Shown here piece after piece: positions 22,061 through 34,130 of a stretch of DNA of 64,000 nt. Location: assembly GCA_025024175.1 (NCBI GenBank), contig QCXZ01000003.1, forward strand, positions 57,182,023 through 57,246,022. Direction: 5' to 3'. The notes under the pieces were generated by a model. That model worked only from the letters and a program-made list of their open reading frames with translations. It was not told the origin of the DNA and ran no database searches. Each line of letters begins with the position of its first letter. The first letter of the stretch is position 1. This DNA is from Rhyzopertha dominica. Taxonomy: Eukaryota; Arthropoda; Insecta; Coleoptera; Bostrichidae. The position numbers and the translations under genes were made by a program.

Positions 22061-25000
22061 CATTTAAACATTTAGGCTTTTATTTCGATCTTTTGTATTA
22101 GGTATATTATACGATCTCTTTGTACGCGAGCAATACTTGGTAAGCTTCTATTTTCTTTTGTTGTACATTTTCCTAAAGCAATTATAAACTTTATTGTAAA
22201 CTTCTGATATTTCCGCGGCAATAAGTTTAGTACCGAAGCGGAGGCTACATAAACCATTTCTTGGCGTTCTTGTGCCTTGACTACAAACTGCTCCACGCAA
22301 AAATGATGTAGAAGCTAGTTCTCAAAAGGTAAGGATGTTGAGATAATAAAAAGCTTAGCTTTTTTGACGTTAATTTTAGCATTAATTGTATGTTTATAAG
22401 ATACATATAAAAGTATTTCCTAATTATATCTTGTTCCGCTTACAAAAGAAATTCATCACCTTAATGGAACTTGCTTCAAAGTAATATGTATTTACTGTAA
22501 AAGCGTAAGTACATCACGCTCTAAACTTTTTCAGTTAATGACACTGCAATTAGTTTGTTGTTCAAAGATGTACCCCTTATGGAAATGGGTATGTAGAACG
22601 TTTACACCTAGCCATTTATCGCAATGTCGTTACAAGCAACGAGTGCAATAATGGATACACATTAACTTTTTTTACGCGCCCTCATTACACGTACCAGTCA
22701 TTCTAGTTTTAATATCGCCAGTGCATTTCGCTGGACACGTAAATAGCTTTGACAAACCATCTGAAATGAATAAATCCGCGTGATTTATAAGCCTGAAATA
22801 TAAAAATGATATACGCATTTCAAATGCATGTCACTGTTATTTGTGATATATTATGGCGCTATTTCAGAGCATTATTCGTACAAAGTGCACATGTTTCACA
22901 AATGGAACACAAAATCCGGGATGTAAGCGCGCCCTGACTGCAACATGATGCCTCGAAAATTGTAAATAAAATGATGACATTCAGCATTCGCGTTTTCAAG
23001 GTTTATCCCGGCTTAATGGTTGTGAGCTGCCATTTCTTGCTTACTGCCTGTCATTACCATGCATAAATGATGAGTACTCGCGACGCTAAAGATTAAACAT
23101 TCACGTGGACGTTTTGAATGCATATTTTAACAAACGGGCACTTTTGCATTGACGGGGAAACTTGTTCCACTAGTTGATACATTGTGCCCCTACTGTGTGA
23201 AAAGTTTAAATCGTTCCCTCACAGAACTACTATATGTTCAAAAAATGTAATTCTTGTTTCTTCTATGGCATACACGAGGGATGTTTTTTTTAACCTCTAA
23301 TGGGTTATAGGAATAAGATCCCTGTACATAAAATATTTTATTATTAAAGGTTTAATAAAGCCATTGCCATATTGTTTTTAATTCAAAAAATACTGACAAC
23401 AAAATGGCTGTTTTTAATTCTGCCTTTATCTGGTTAGACAAAAAGTACTGCTCCAACTTGTCTATGTATGTGCGCCAGATCTGCTATACAATTTTAAAGT
23501 CTTCAGTTCGTCCAAGGGACATTGTGAACCCTATTATTTAAGGCTAGCATCCGAGATATCGATAAAAAGAGAACCGCAATTATTTTACAAAACAGCACCA
23601 CATAATTACTGCACCGATATTTTTGAAAATGCTCTTATTCGAAAGCTCGTAAGCGACATTTTTACGTAAGCTGTTTTTTATGTGCAAAATAAGTGGTGCA
23701 ATAACCGAAATTCGTAAAAGTATAGGTAAAAAATAATCTGAAAGGTAGGCCTCGCAAACAGCAATTATTTTTGCAAAAACTATTAAGTAAATTTGTCTGA
23801 AAAATACCCCAGGCTCTAACTGAATCTTTTATTTTCCCCAAAATATACCGTAGATTTTAGGTGGTGCTGGTTTGTAAAAATAGGTTGTTCTCTTTCTATC
23901 GTTAGCTCGAATATATATATATCTCTCTCTCCAGGATACCAGCCTTAAGTACTCGTTGCCCCTGCAACGTTTCTGTGTGGAAAACAAATGGTAACACTCA
24001 ATGGTGTATTCGTTTAAATGCATTTGGTTTTGAACTGATTTATTTCGAGTGAAACAATACAAAAACGTGTCACCCATAGCAACTACACTTGATACTCGTG
24101 CGAGGACGCTACAATTACAAGCTCTGAATATATTTTTTTCACGAAATTTTCAATTTCTGTTTGGTTATATATCATGTTCTATATTCTTTAGACTAGTGAA
24201 AACTGCACGGTTGTTCCTTTTTATTTGTAGTAATTATTGTATAGTATCATTTTGGTAGCTTTTAATTTTAGTTCTACTGATCAAGTATGTAGAGGCTGCT
24301 CTTTTATTGTGTGTCAAGCTATAACGCACTTTGAAATCGTAGTTTTTAATAGTAAATTGTTTTTAGTGTTATCATAAGAAGTAAGGCGCCAATATATTAT
24401 AATACATCAAAATATGTAGTTTTTGCATCCTCTATAAGCCCTTCTTCATAAACGCTTTGTTTCTAGATACCATCCGACCAGTATTTATAATCAATGTAAA
24501 TAAGTAATATTAAAAGCATCTAAGTAGATTCGATACAATATGCATCTATATAAAACTCAATGGTTCCAAAGTACCTAAAAGTATGAATATTATTCAAGTG
24601 TATGAAAGTACCCAAGTAATGACATGTATCAATTGTAACAAAGTATGAAAAAGTCGAAAGCATCGAAGATATCAGGAAATCGAGGCTATAAAAAATATAG
24701 AAGGAATGCACTGAACTCTGCAATCACTGTTATTTAAACGTAGTAACGAAGTTGACTTCCATACAACCAGAGATCTAACTGACCTAAAGAGATTTAACAT
24801 AATGTATTCGTACTTTTTTAATACAGTACTCAGTTAGCGACTTCATTTTTGTTAAAGATGGTTTACAAAAATAGTGTTTATTAGTTGGACTTCCTTTCTC
24901 ACTTTCAATAGTTTACATACGCAAAATTTTTTAACGAAATAACAATATTCTTAAAATGATGAGGATTTTTAAAAACTTTGTACATTATATACACATCTTA

Positions 25001-26870
25001 GTATAATGCGGAATGAAGTTTTTGGAAGTATCTCCGATTGGTCNGTTTCGTAGATTCAGTAATTCAGCACAAGTGTCACCCGAAATTTTTGTGTTTCATT
25101 CTTCAAGTTTATAAAAATATATTGTTTATTTTAAACTTTTTATTTTGGGATCGGTTGACAATACAGAGCTTGATTCCATAAAAGCAACCTTCTGCACAGT
25201 ATCGAAAAAGAATATCATGTTTCATCTGAAATCACTTAAACCAATTCAGTTGACATTTGGAAACGGTAATCACTAATTATTTCAGTCTAAACGCTGGATG
25301 AATAAACTAGTTAAGGTAAGATGACTGATGGGCAAGCAAGATATTCCGGATTCATTCATTACTTTTGTTTCCTATACTTTGGAATATTTTCAATACTTTT
25401 CTTACTTAAAATTTTTCTATACTTTAATAATTTTACCGCAATCCACTCAGGCTAGTTCACTCGATTTGGCGTCTGACCACCTATCCGTACGTTGTTAGAT
25501 AGATATATCTCGGCTTCAGCATCGGGTTGAGCTCGGGTTTTCGTCAACTGTTATCTTATGGTTCAAAGGCGTGGCCAAACCACTTTTTTAGGTAAGATCA
25601 CGAGGGTATTGAATTAAAACTATGACGACATGTTGAAAAACTCTGTTTTGTTTGGGTGTCGTTCACCTACAGAGTTTCTATAAATGATTCATGCAGCGCG
25701 GGCAGCGTTAATTTCTGAATTCCTTGTGCCGCCTTTTTATAACTGCTGCCAAGCTGCAATGTGCACGGGGATATCTGAACATTAATTAGCACGATCGTAC
25801 GGAAGTTTGCAGATCAAGTTACAGTTACGTTACTACCACTTAGTTTGTGAATTTTACCATTGGGGCACGCTAACAACATCTTTCAGTCTATCATAGTACA
25901 ATTATTTAACAGGCTTACTGTAGCCACAATATACAAAGAAAATACAAACTCGCACGCGTTTTTTCATATTAAAATATATCAAATAATTCAACAACTAACA
26001 GAGTATACGTCAAAGCAATTGTTGTGTTCACCTTTTTGAGAGGCGGCAAACTGATTTATTCGATAATTTGCAAAAGCGTCCTGGATGCATCAATCATTGG
26101 TAGAACCCCCCTATACATGACTTTGATTAATTTAATATATATCTGGTACTTTCGACATTTGCATTCCAAGGTGTGCTGGCTTCCATACTTAATATTTTCA
26201 AAGATATTAATATTTTACTCCAAACTAGACTAAACTTTTTGTGCTACCCTGCAATCTTGATTGGGCAACCTTTCCTTTGTCCATTCATAACCAATTTGTT
26301 CTCATAAATATATTTGTGAATGTTATTTTGAAGGCCCTACCAAATACAACAGTACACAATAAATCTGAGTACTAATAAAAACTTTGTTTCCCAAATAATC
26401 GATGTGCGAATTGCTTGAAGTAGTGGTTATTAGGTTTAGTTAATCACCTAACTTTTTCACATGCAGTTATTTACAATTTACACAATTCATTATTTTGAAT
26501 TGCTCAGAGTGCATATTATCCTTTTGAAATAATGAATTTATTTTCCAAGCAATATCAGATTAATAGCATTTAATATAGGTAGTAGGGTTTATAACCAGGC
26601 TACAGGAGCATGGCGGAGTCAAAAAAGGCAATAATTGCTATCTGAAGGCATTTTAATAAGTGATGTATTTTATTCGTTTATACCTTAACGGCCTTTGATT
26701 ATGGCGTACATCCCTTGTTTGAAGGGAATGTTAATTAAATCTTATTCACGCTAACTTTGGTATTAGAAAGCATACAAAATACAGTTATAAGACCTAGTTT
26801 CTAAGTATTTATTTCAATAGTGCACCAAGCTTATTTATTCTAGTTATTTACTAACAAATGAATAGATAGT
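22061..26870. other. Long stretch without a recognisable gene
   Basis: Mostly AT-rich. The part at about 22560-23180 is less AT-rich, CpG-bearing and frame-free, and could be a non-coding regulatory block. A TA/TC microsatellite lies at about 23912-23932. No frame above about 82 codons and no motif was recognised in either strand. Confidence 0.4.
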
Positions 26871-26874
26871 GGGA

Positions 26875-27560
26875 CTGCAAGTCAATATAATATTTTCACG
26901 TTCGAACTCCTTTCTGCGGGCATCTCGCAACTCCTTCTGTTATATGTGTTATTTTGGAACATCTTTGGCCGGGTTCAAAATTCTCGCAAATTACCTCCTC
27001 ATTTTGGTACACTGCGTGCCAGTCCTGTGTATTGTTTTAACCATATTCCGGGAGTGTACTATATTGATCGGCCCGGGCTCGGTGCTGCCGCAGCGTCGTC
27101 AGCGGAAGACGTAAGAACCAAAACGTCCGTCTGTTATATGCATGTTTGTTTTGGATTATTCATACGGGACCGCTTGTTTTCAGGACCATGAAAAAGTTTA
27201 TTTTGGCCGATTGTGTGTAGACGGGGCGTAAACAACGGAGAAGCGAGCCTGTCGACATAATTAATCCAAAAGCGAAAAACTCTCCGCTCTCCAAATATTT
27301 GCGCTGCGCTTTGAAGCAACAATTACCGGCTGTAGGCAATAAAGTTGAATCGAAGGCGTGCACGTATTTTATTTACACCGTACTTGTCTTCCAAGATTTT
27401 CTGCATGCTCCTGCCAGCATGATTTCTGTGTCGTGAACGCGCGTATGTTTGTGTTCGCGGCACTGCGTTTCCTCGCTCCGGGAAGGCACATATTGTTTTT
27501 CCGGGTCCGGGGCTCTGACCCGGAGTTTGGTAATCATGCTGTGACGCAGAACTGTTGCTT
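26875..27560. promoter_or_regulatory. CpG-rich block, possible promoter or first exon
   Basis: This is one of the most CpG-rich parts of the window. At 27070-27120 the text is GC-rich and ends GGAAGACGTAAGAAC, which contains a good 5' splice-site match (GAC|GTAAGA) on the plus strand. Near 27500-27525 CCGGGTC pairs with GACCCGG across about ten bases to form a strong hairpin. Overlapping frames of about 81-82 codons exist but show no known domain. The assignment as a promoter or non-coding first exon is inference. Confidence 0.25.
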
Positions 27561-28139
27561 TATAACTCTTAATAAGTCTAAAAATAGCTTAATTCAAAAC
27601 GATTAACTGAGGATTGCTATTTTATATTAATACTCGTAATAAGCTGTACAAAGTCATTATTGGCGAATATCTTTATTTTTGGGTGACTAGAAAATGAAGA
27701 TCGTTTATTATATTGGGGTTTAAAGTGCAAAAATGGAACAAACGAAACACAAAGAATATTAGATATTATTAATGAAGATAAAATTTAGAGAGTACGTATT
27801 CCAGAACACTGGCGTTTAGTAACTAGGCGCCAACAAATGCACATTAGTGGATCATATATTACACGTAAGCAACAATAAGCAGTTCTTATTGCAAAGAAAC
27901 AAAAACTCATTGTTGGCTTTATAGATTGGCGCTGTTAGGTAATGATCGCGTGGAGCAAATCAGTATAGCAAACGTTCAGCCGAAAACTCCTGGAATGCAC
28001 ACCTAACTATATTGCCTTGATTATTAGTAATTCTAAAAAGCAACAAACATTTGCTGAGGAGTAATGAATCTTTAAAAAAAATACATTTTTGCTGAAGGGT
28101 AATGAGGTAATATATATCTTTAAATAGCAGATTACTATA

Positions 28140-28430
28140 ATCATAGTACTGGCAATCATGCACCCGGCCAAGATCGGGCAGCTCGGGTAGTGTACATACG
28201 TCACTTGCAGAGATACTTTGGAACATTATTGGTCGATTTAAAGTCAGGTTTTGTCGCATTCGTCCCACAGTATCGATGGCGTAACCCAAGGTCTATTTGA
28301 CTACTACAGGTTGCAGCTTTCGAGCTCCAGCCAATAGGAAGCTGTTACGTCATCTGGCGCCTCATTTCTTCTTGCTTATATTCACAGTTCTTATAGACGC
28401 GTGTATCACACGCTAACGCAATACATGCCG
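28140..28430. promoter_or_regulatory. Promoter-like cluster: CCAAT box and CRE-like site
   Basis: CCAAT occurs at 28331-28335, TTACGTCATC (CRE-like) at 28345-28354, and a TCACAGTTC initiator-like string at about 28382, within a locally less AT-rich block. No reading frame of note follows within the next kilobase, so a transcript cannot be assigned. Confidence 0.25.
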
Positions 28431-31400
28431 TGCAGAAGTACCTACGAAACATAATCCCCAGTATTATGAATAATTATATTTGGGGATTCGATTTAAAAGG
28501 TTCTTTGGGAACAGAATGAGTGATAATTATATATTACCAAAGCACCGATCGTCGAATTAATTAATTAATTAATTAATTAATTAAGACATAACTACGCAAG
28601 AAACAAAATCAAAAGGCATCAACAATAAGAGTTATGTATATTGAGAAACCGCCCCTGGCCTGTTGTTAAAACACTGCTCTCTGTTTCATACTCGTACGTT
28701 TTCTTACTTGTAATTCTAACTCCTCTCCACTTACGAACACCCATTTGGTTTAAAAATGATCTCGATTGACTGTCTTAAAATTGTCACCTTGTTTATTATA
28801 CAGTGCTACTCACGCGTGAGGTTATCCACATTGTAATCTGTAATCTCTTCCAACAGCATTCCGAAATTGCATATTTTGATATCTTCTGTTATATTAAAAA
28901 TAAACTAGTCAGTAGTAAATTAAGCGGTCATTTTTTTATTCGCCAATTATAAACTATCATGAGACATAGTAATGAACAAATAATTAAATACCCTTTTTTT
29001 GTTACAGGTGAGGCACATTTACTGGTGTTTTGTAATTGGATTAAAGGAATCATAATATATTTTTTCATCACCACAGGGATGGAATAGGTAAGTTTGAATC
29101 ATATTCTGCACATCTTAATTTTCATTTTTATTTTTAACGCTGCAGGGTCTTTTGTACATTGATTCTCCGTATCCATTGAATTCTTACGTCGCACTATGTT
29201 GTAATATATTATGTATATAAGAAAGCATTAAAAATCGGGAGTCTAAAGGCAAGATGCTAGGTGTCGTGTATCTGATGTACTTAACGGGGTAGACTACAAA
29301 CGTTACGAAGCGGAATAAAAGGATTATCTTAAGCTGGGCCAATAGGTACAAGTACTCGAAAGTGTAATAAAACAGACGTCTTCAGACAAAAGAAAGTAGG
29401 CGTATACAATTATGGGGCGGAGATTTTAAAGAAAATTTTTACTATTTCAGCAATAACTCCATTAGTTTTAGGATTCTTTTTTATTTCAAAGTTTCTATCA
29501 AACCTACACAACATTATCTTTTTATCGCGTCATTGAAAATCCAAGCTAAAACAGTTTGCTACTAGAAACACTGCAATGAATATATTACTAAAATAAAAAA
29601 CCACATTACTTGAACATTATAAACATGTTGTTAAAAAAGGATTTAAGGATTTAGCAGATAAGTTGTGTCAGAATGTGCCTTCAAAATTTGGGGACCGTGG
29701 GACGAACGGTTCTCCAGTTATTGCTGAAATCAGAATCGCTTTTTTTTGACTTTATTGCGTTCTGCAAACTTTACTACGCAAGTTAGATTTTTTCTTCAAT
29801 TTTTCTCGACTTTTCGACTCTCGACCTTTTCTGATAAACCTTGGTTGTCGTACAGTGCTTCGTCTAAACATATTGGACGACATTCCTTTCCTTGCATGAG
29901 GGAATTATTTTATCTAGCACAATAATTTGCAAGTGAATACAGCTTGAATCATTCATGCTACACGTTCTATAAAATTGTTGCTATATGTTTAATTTGTAAT
30001 TGAAATTGAAAAATGTTTTGTAAGTATTTTCCACTGTCGGGGTGAACGTATTGGCTGTTTGATTTGGTGAAAGTAAGCTAAGCTGAATTATTTTGGTTCT
30101 AACAAAGATATTAGAGCATTTGCAATTCTTATAATTTATTTGCAACATTACACTTCTTTATTTAAGTTAATACTCAAATACGAGAACGATATTGATTCAA
30201 ATATGCTTTTTTGCCTTATGTATATAGAAACTCCCGAATACTTATTTCTCTAGTCTCATAGAAATCAAATTTGGAGGTTGAGGTTGAGCTGCCGTATTTA
30301 TAGTTTGAAAATACTGACTGTGAAATACTCTTCATCTGAATTTTTCCACTGTGTTATAAGTCCTGTATAAATTCGTACGTTCTTTTTATTCGAGTAAGCA
30401 TATACTTGTAGAACTAAAGTGTCACCATCTTCGTGTGCTGGTAGTATAATATTATGTTGGTTCTCTTCGCTTCTATTCAAACTTTTTGACTAGAATATTA
30501 TATAAGCTCCGTCTATATTGAGTTTGTTTTCTGTTCTAATTGTCTAATTCTTCTTTGTAAAAAAATAGAGAACTCTAGCTAACATAATATTTTTGAAGCA
30601 ACATAAAGCAAGCGATAAACGTAAAACTATATATGTGCTTGATTTAGTTATAGTTAAACTTATAGGTAAAATTATTTCTTGCGACGTTTTATGATTTTGT
30701 ATAATTGGGATGTTAAACTATTTGGCTGAAAATGCATATTTCTGTCATTAAGCCCCTGACCCATATTAGCTCTCTTAGATTCCGATAATGGTGCGGAATT
30801 TCTTATGGCACGGCACATTATTAATAACCATTAGAGAGTTCTGCGGTTTAGTAAGGATTAACCTATCCAGCAGCCATTTTTTACAATGCTTTAATCATCT
30901 GGGAGGCATATTTTTAAAATATTAAGAGGCATTCAAGTAAATATCTATTTTCCACCCAGCATGTACTATATATGTCACTATCTTTACGAATTATGCACAA
31001 ATAACCTTTTTATTGAATAGTATGTCCAATTTTTCAAGGAAGTTTGTTCATTGTCCATACGAAAATATAGACTTTTTTCTAAATAGCGAATTTGCAGTGA
31101 TCTGATCTCATATTTGAGAATAAGTAATATCCGATTGTTTTGCATTCAATTTCCCTTGCTTGATTTGCAATACTTTGTTTTCACATCCTGTAATATTAAT
31201 GTAATTATTTAGTCGCACAGTATACATACACCACTAACACGTTGCTATTTGTCAAGCTGGAAACCTTACTTGTATTGTCAGTGTAATGCTTTTCTTTCTG
31301 GTATCTAAACTATCATTTTCTGTATTACCATGAGTCCATGAATTTAAGTCTCAGATTTGTCGCGTTAATATTTTCAAACGCTGATTCTTCTGGATCTTGT

Positions 31401-31825
31401 ATTTCCCTTTGGGGTATTATGCATGCTTTTTGTTGGATTTGTACAACAGGCCCATGTTTTCGCATATTATGTATATTCTTAAAAAACAACAAGTGCCTTG
31501 AAAACAATACTTGATTCTAAAACGCTATTCTATTTTTTATCTAACAAAACATTATCTTGAAAACCTAATTAACAAAAAGCTTTTTTTCATTTTTGAAATC
31601 GTCCCTTGTTAAAATCTCGGACCGCACCTTATCACCAATATTGTACGAAGTATGGTCAATTATGCAAGTAGGTACTGGATAATAATTATATAACCGGTTC
31701 TATTATACTAACAACAAACGAATTATGATTTGATGTAGTTGTCTTGCTTTCAACACAACCTTTACCTCACCTTCCGAGGTGGAAGCTTTTACAAGGAAAC
31801 AAAGTAATAGATTCCATCGCAAATT
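28431..31825. other. AT-rich stretch, no gene seen
   Basis: A (AATT)n microsatellite is at about 28556-28584. Otherwise short frames only, no motif on either strand. Confidence 0.45.
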
Positions 31826-31829
31826 CAAT

Positions 31830-32700
31830 ATTAAGAACACAAACGCGTTTCTGGAAATGCTCGGCAATTCCCGTCTCCGCGGTGGGCTTAAACTTGTTTG
31901 TGTATAAATAGCAACCCCTTCTACGGCCTCACCCCGTGTCCGTCATTGTGGGTCTTTACAGGAGTTCGGAATTCCTCCCGTCTTAATCCCGGCAATTAAT
32001 CGTGTTTGCTTATGCCCCGAGTTGTCTTGGAATCGAGCGACATCTCCAAGAGAAACGGGTCCGCCCTATCGTTTTGACAATATCGAAACACGACGGAATA
32101 CGCCAAGTGATGGGAATCGAATGACATTTATTAGGGTTAGTGTCAAGATCAAAATTTAATAACGCTTCTTCGGCAGGGCACCCTCCCGAGATAATACGGC
32201 GATATTCTCCTTGTTCGGCGTCTGTTTGTCTGATTTGCTCCTGCCTTGACTGTTGACTTTTGCCCGGATGAAACATGACAGTAATTAAATATGCTTAGAG
32301 CACGCAGTTAATAGAGTTAACTGAAAAAGATTTATTGGCGGCGCGTGGGGTTATTAAAAGCAAACAGAAGAATNATGGGAGACTGTGCTCCCGGGGGACG
32401 CCATTTAAATAAACTTCTGCTCGAGCGACGGGGGTCGCGCCGGCGAATTTGCTATACTTACCTATAAGGTATTCATAAAAATGCGAGTTTGAGCATTCGG
32501 AACGACTGCACCGAGCCCCATTTATTATCGCGGAATGATTTAAAATGCAGTCGAAACCCTCCACGCGGAGCTGGGTATCCCAGGAAATGACGCCGAGGTG
32601 CATACCTAAATACTCCGGTTGTATGCACTTGCACGTTCGGGTGCCACCTAAACACACCTTGCAAGATTGAGGATCTTCCTCGGTTTTGAATAGAATTCGC
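31830..32700. promoter_or_regulatory. CpG-rich non-coding block
   Basis: A long block with balanced composition and many CpG, clearly different from both sides. Near its left end TATAAATAGC lies at about 31903-31912, with a TCAC initiator-like string about 26 bp further on. ATTAATC/TTTATTAGGG-type sites occur inside. The largest frame, 120 codons on the minus strand (32295-32657), shows no known domain and contains an undetermined residue. It could be a promoter or a cluster of conserved regulatory sites. I cannot decide from sequence alone. Confidence 0.3.
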
Positions 32701-32771
32701 TGGAATTACAAAAATTGTGTTGCTGCTCGTAGGGCGGCGCTAGCTCATTTTGGGACAAGTATGGCTAAGTG

Positions 32772-33055
32772 CAGAGCTGGGAAAGCATTGGTACTAAGAT
32801 ACTTTTTAGTAATTAAGTTACGCTTGCTAGCTTAGTTACAGTACTTAGGTAACTTTAATTTGGGTCAAAAAGAAACTAATAATGTAATTCTTGTTAAAAA
32901 TATAACTGTAATTGTTACTTTTTAGTTGTCGTAACTTAACTAAGTTACTTTAAAGTAACTAAGTTACATCAAAATAGCTAAGTCGTAACTTATTCACTCT
33001 GAAGTAACTTAGTACTAAGGAGTAACTAAATTACTTTTTCGATCTGATCAAATCA
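32772..33055 (+). repeat. GTAACTT-rich palindromic repeat with a hAT-like end
   Basis: Starts CAGAGCTGGGAAAGC and is then filled with many copies of AGTAACTT and its inverse AAGTTACT. This pattern is known from short hAT-type elements that begin CAGAG. No matching right terminus or target duplication was found, so it may be truncated. Confidence 0.45.
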
Positions 33056-33280
33056 TAGTTTTCGGAATATTAGACTGGTCCTATTTAGGAGCTCATACAG
33101 TATGGTGAACCTTGCCCTACCTAACAGAGAAATGACGGACCAAGACCAAAGCATATTGTATACATTTTTGATTAGTACATCAACAATGTTTATTTAAATT
33201 TCTCTTTTGTTACAGGTAACTCAAACCTAAGTACCTATTCTGTTCTTTGATTTTTATTACAAAGTTGTTAGAATTTTATA

Positions 33281-34130
33281 CAGGATGTTTCACGAATGAT
33301 AATGACCATGACGAAATTAAAAATGCAACCCAAAATGCATTTGCAGAGGTAACATCGATAATTATTGTTCATCGTTTTAAAAAATATAACGTAGAGAGGT
33401 GTATAAATTCGTAAATTTTGACATAAACTTCAATCATTTGTTTTAAGTAAATTCGGTATTGTAAAACAAATTTTATTTTTGAAAAATATTTATTCATTAA
33501 CATTATTGTAAAAAATGCTCAAAATGTCGCCCTCCGCTGTTTTCACAAGCTTGAATTCGTGCCAAAACGATCTTTTAACATGCATTAACATTTCTGGAGT
33601 GATGGATCTACATGCATCACGTATTTTATTTTCTAAACATTCTACACTTTCAATTGGTGTTCGGTATACTTGCCGTTTTACCATTCCCCACAGAGAAAAA
33701 TCCAAAGGAGTAAGTTCCGGGCTTCTCGGTGGCCAAGGATTAATTGAACCTCTTCCTATCCATCGGTTAGGCAAAACCAAATCAAGATGATTTCGCACTA
33801 TTCTATGATAATGAGCAGGTACCCCATCTTGTTGGAACCATAGATCTTGTCTTACTTGTAAATTTGCATTTTGGAGAAGTACCGGTAAAATGTTTCTTAA
33901 AATATTTAGATAAGTATTGCCGTTTAAACTATCGCAAAGAATAAGGCCCAACAATTTGATTCCCCAATATTCCGCACCAGACATTCGTCGAATAGATAGT
34001 TTGAAAATGTCCTTCTCGAATCCAACGTGGATATTCTTGCGCATAATAATGCATGTTATGTTTGTTAACTTCACCATTATTAGAAAATCTTGTTTCGTAC
34101 CCAGTAGATCACTTATTACTAATATGCTGC
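33281..34130 (-). mobile_element. Mariner-family element, DD41D type, 5' truncated
   Basis: The 3' end is marked by CAGGATGTTTCACG at 33281 next to TA, a mariner-like terminus. The transposase relic fills most of the rest on the minus strand. The 5' side stops abruptly at about 34130, where a CR1-like element begins in the opposite orientation. The missing N-terminal half was not found beyond the CR1 fragment. Confidence 0.7.
33490..34125 (-). pseudogene. DD41D mariner transposase relic
   Basis: A 195-codon open frame on the minus strand covers the C-terminal half of a Tc1/mariner transposase. WFQQDGVPAHYH carries the second catalytic Asp and WPPRSPELTPLDFSLWG the third, with exactly 41 residues between the two Asp residues, as in the DD41D lineages. 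The C-terminal tail (KRQVYRTP, IRDACRSI) is also typical. Upstream, in another frame, NNGEVNKHNMHYYA continues to HFQTIYSTNVWCGILGN, so at least one frameshift (near 33950) breaks the gene. At the first catalytic position the segment reads YETRFSNNG, so the usual Asp appears replaced by Tyr. It is the least decayed transposase segment in the window, but it is not functional. Confidence 0.85.
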
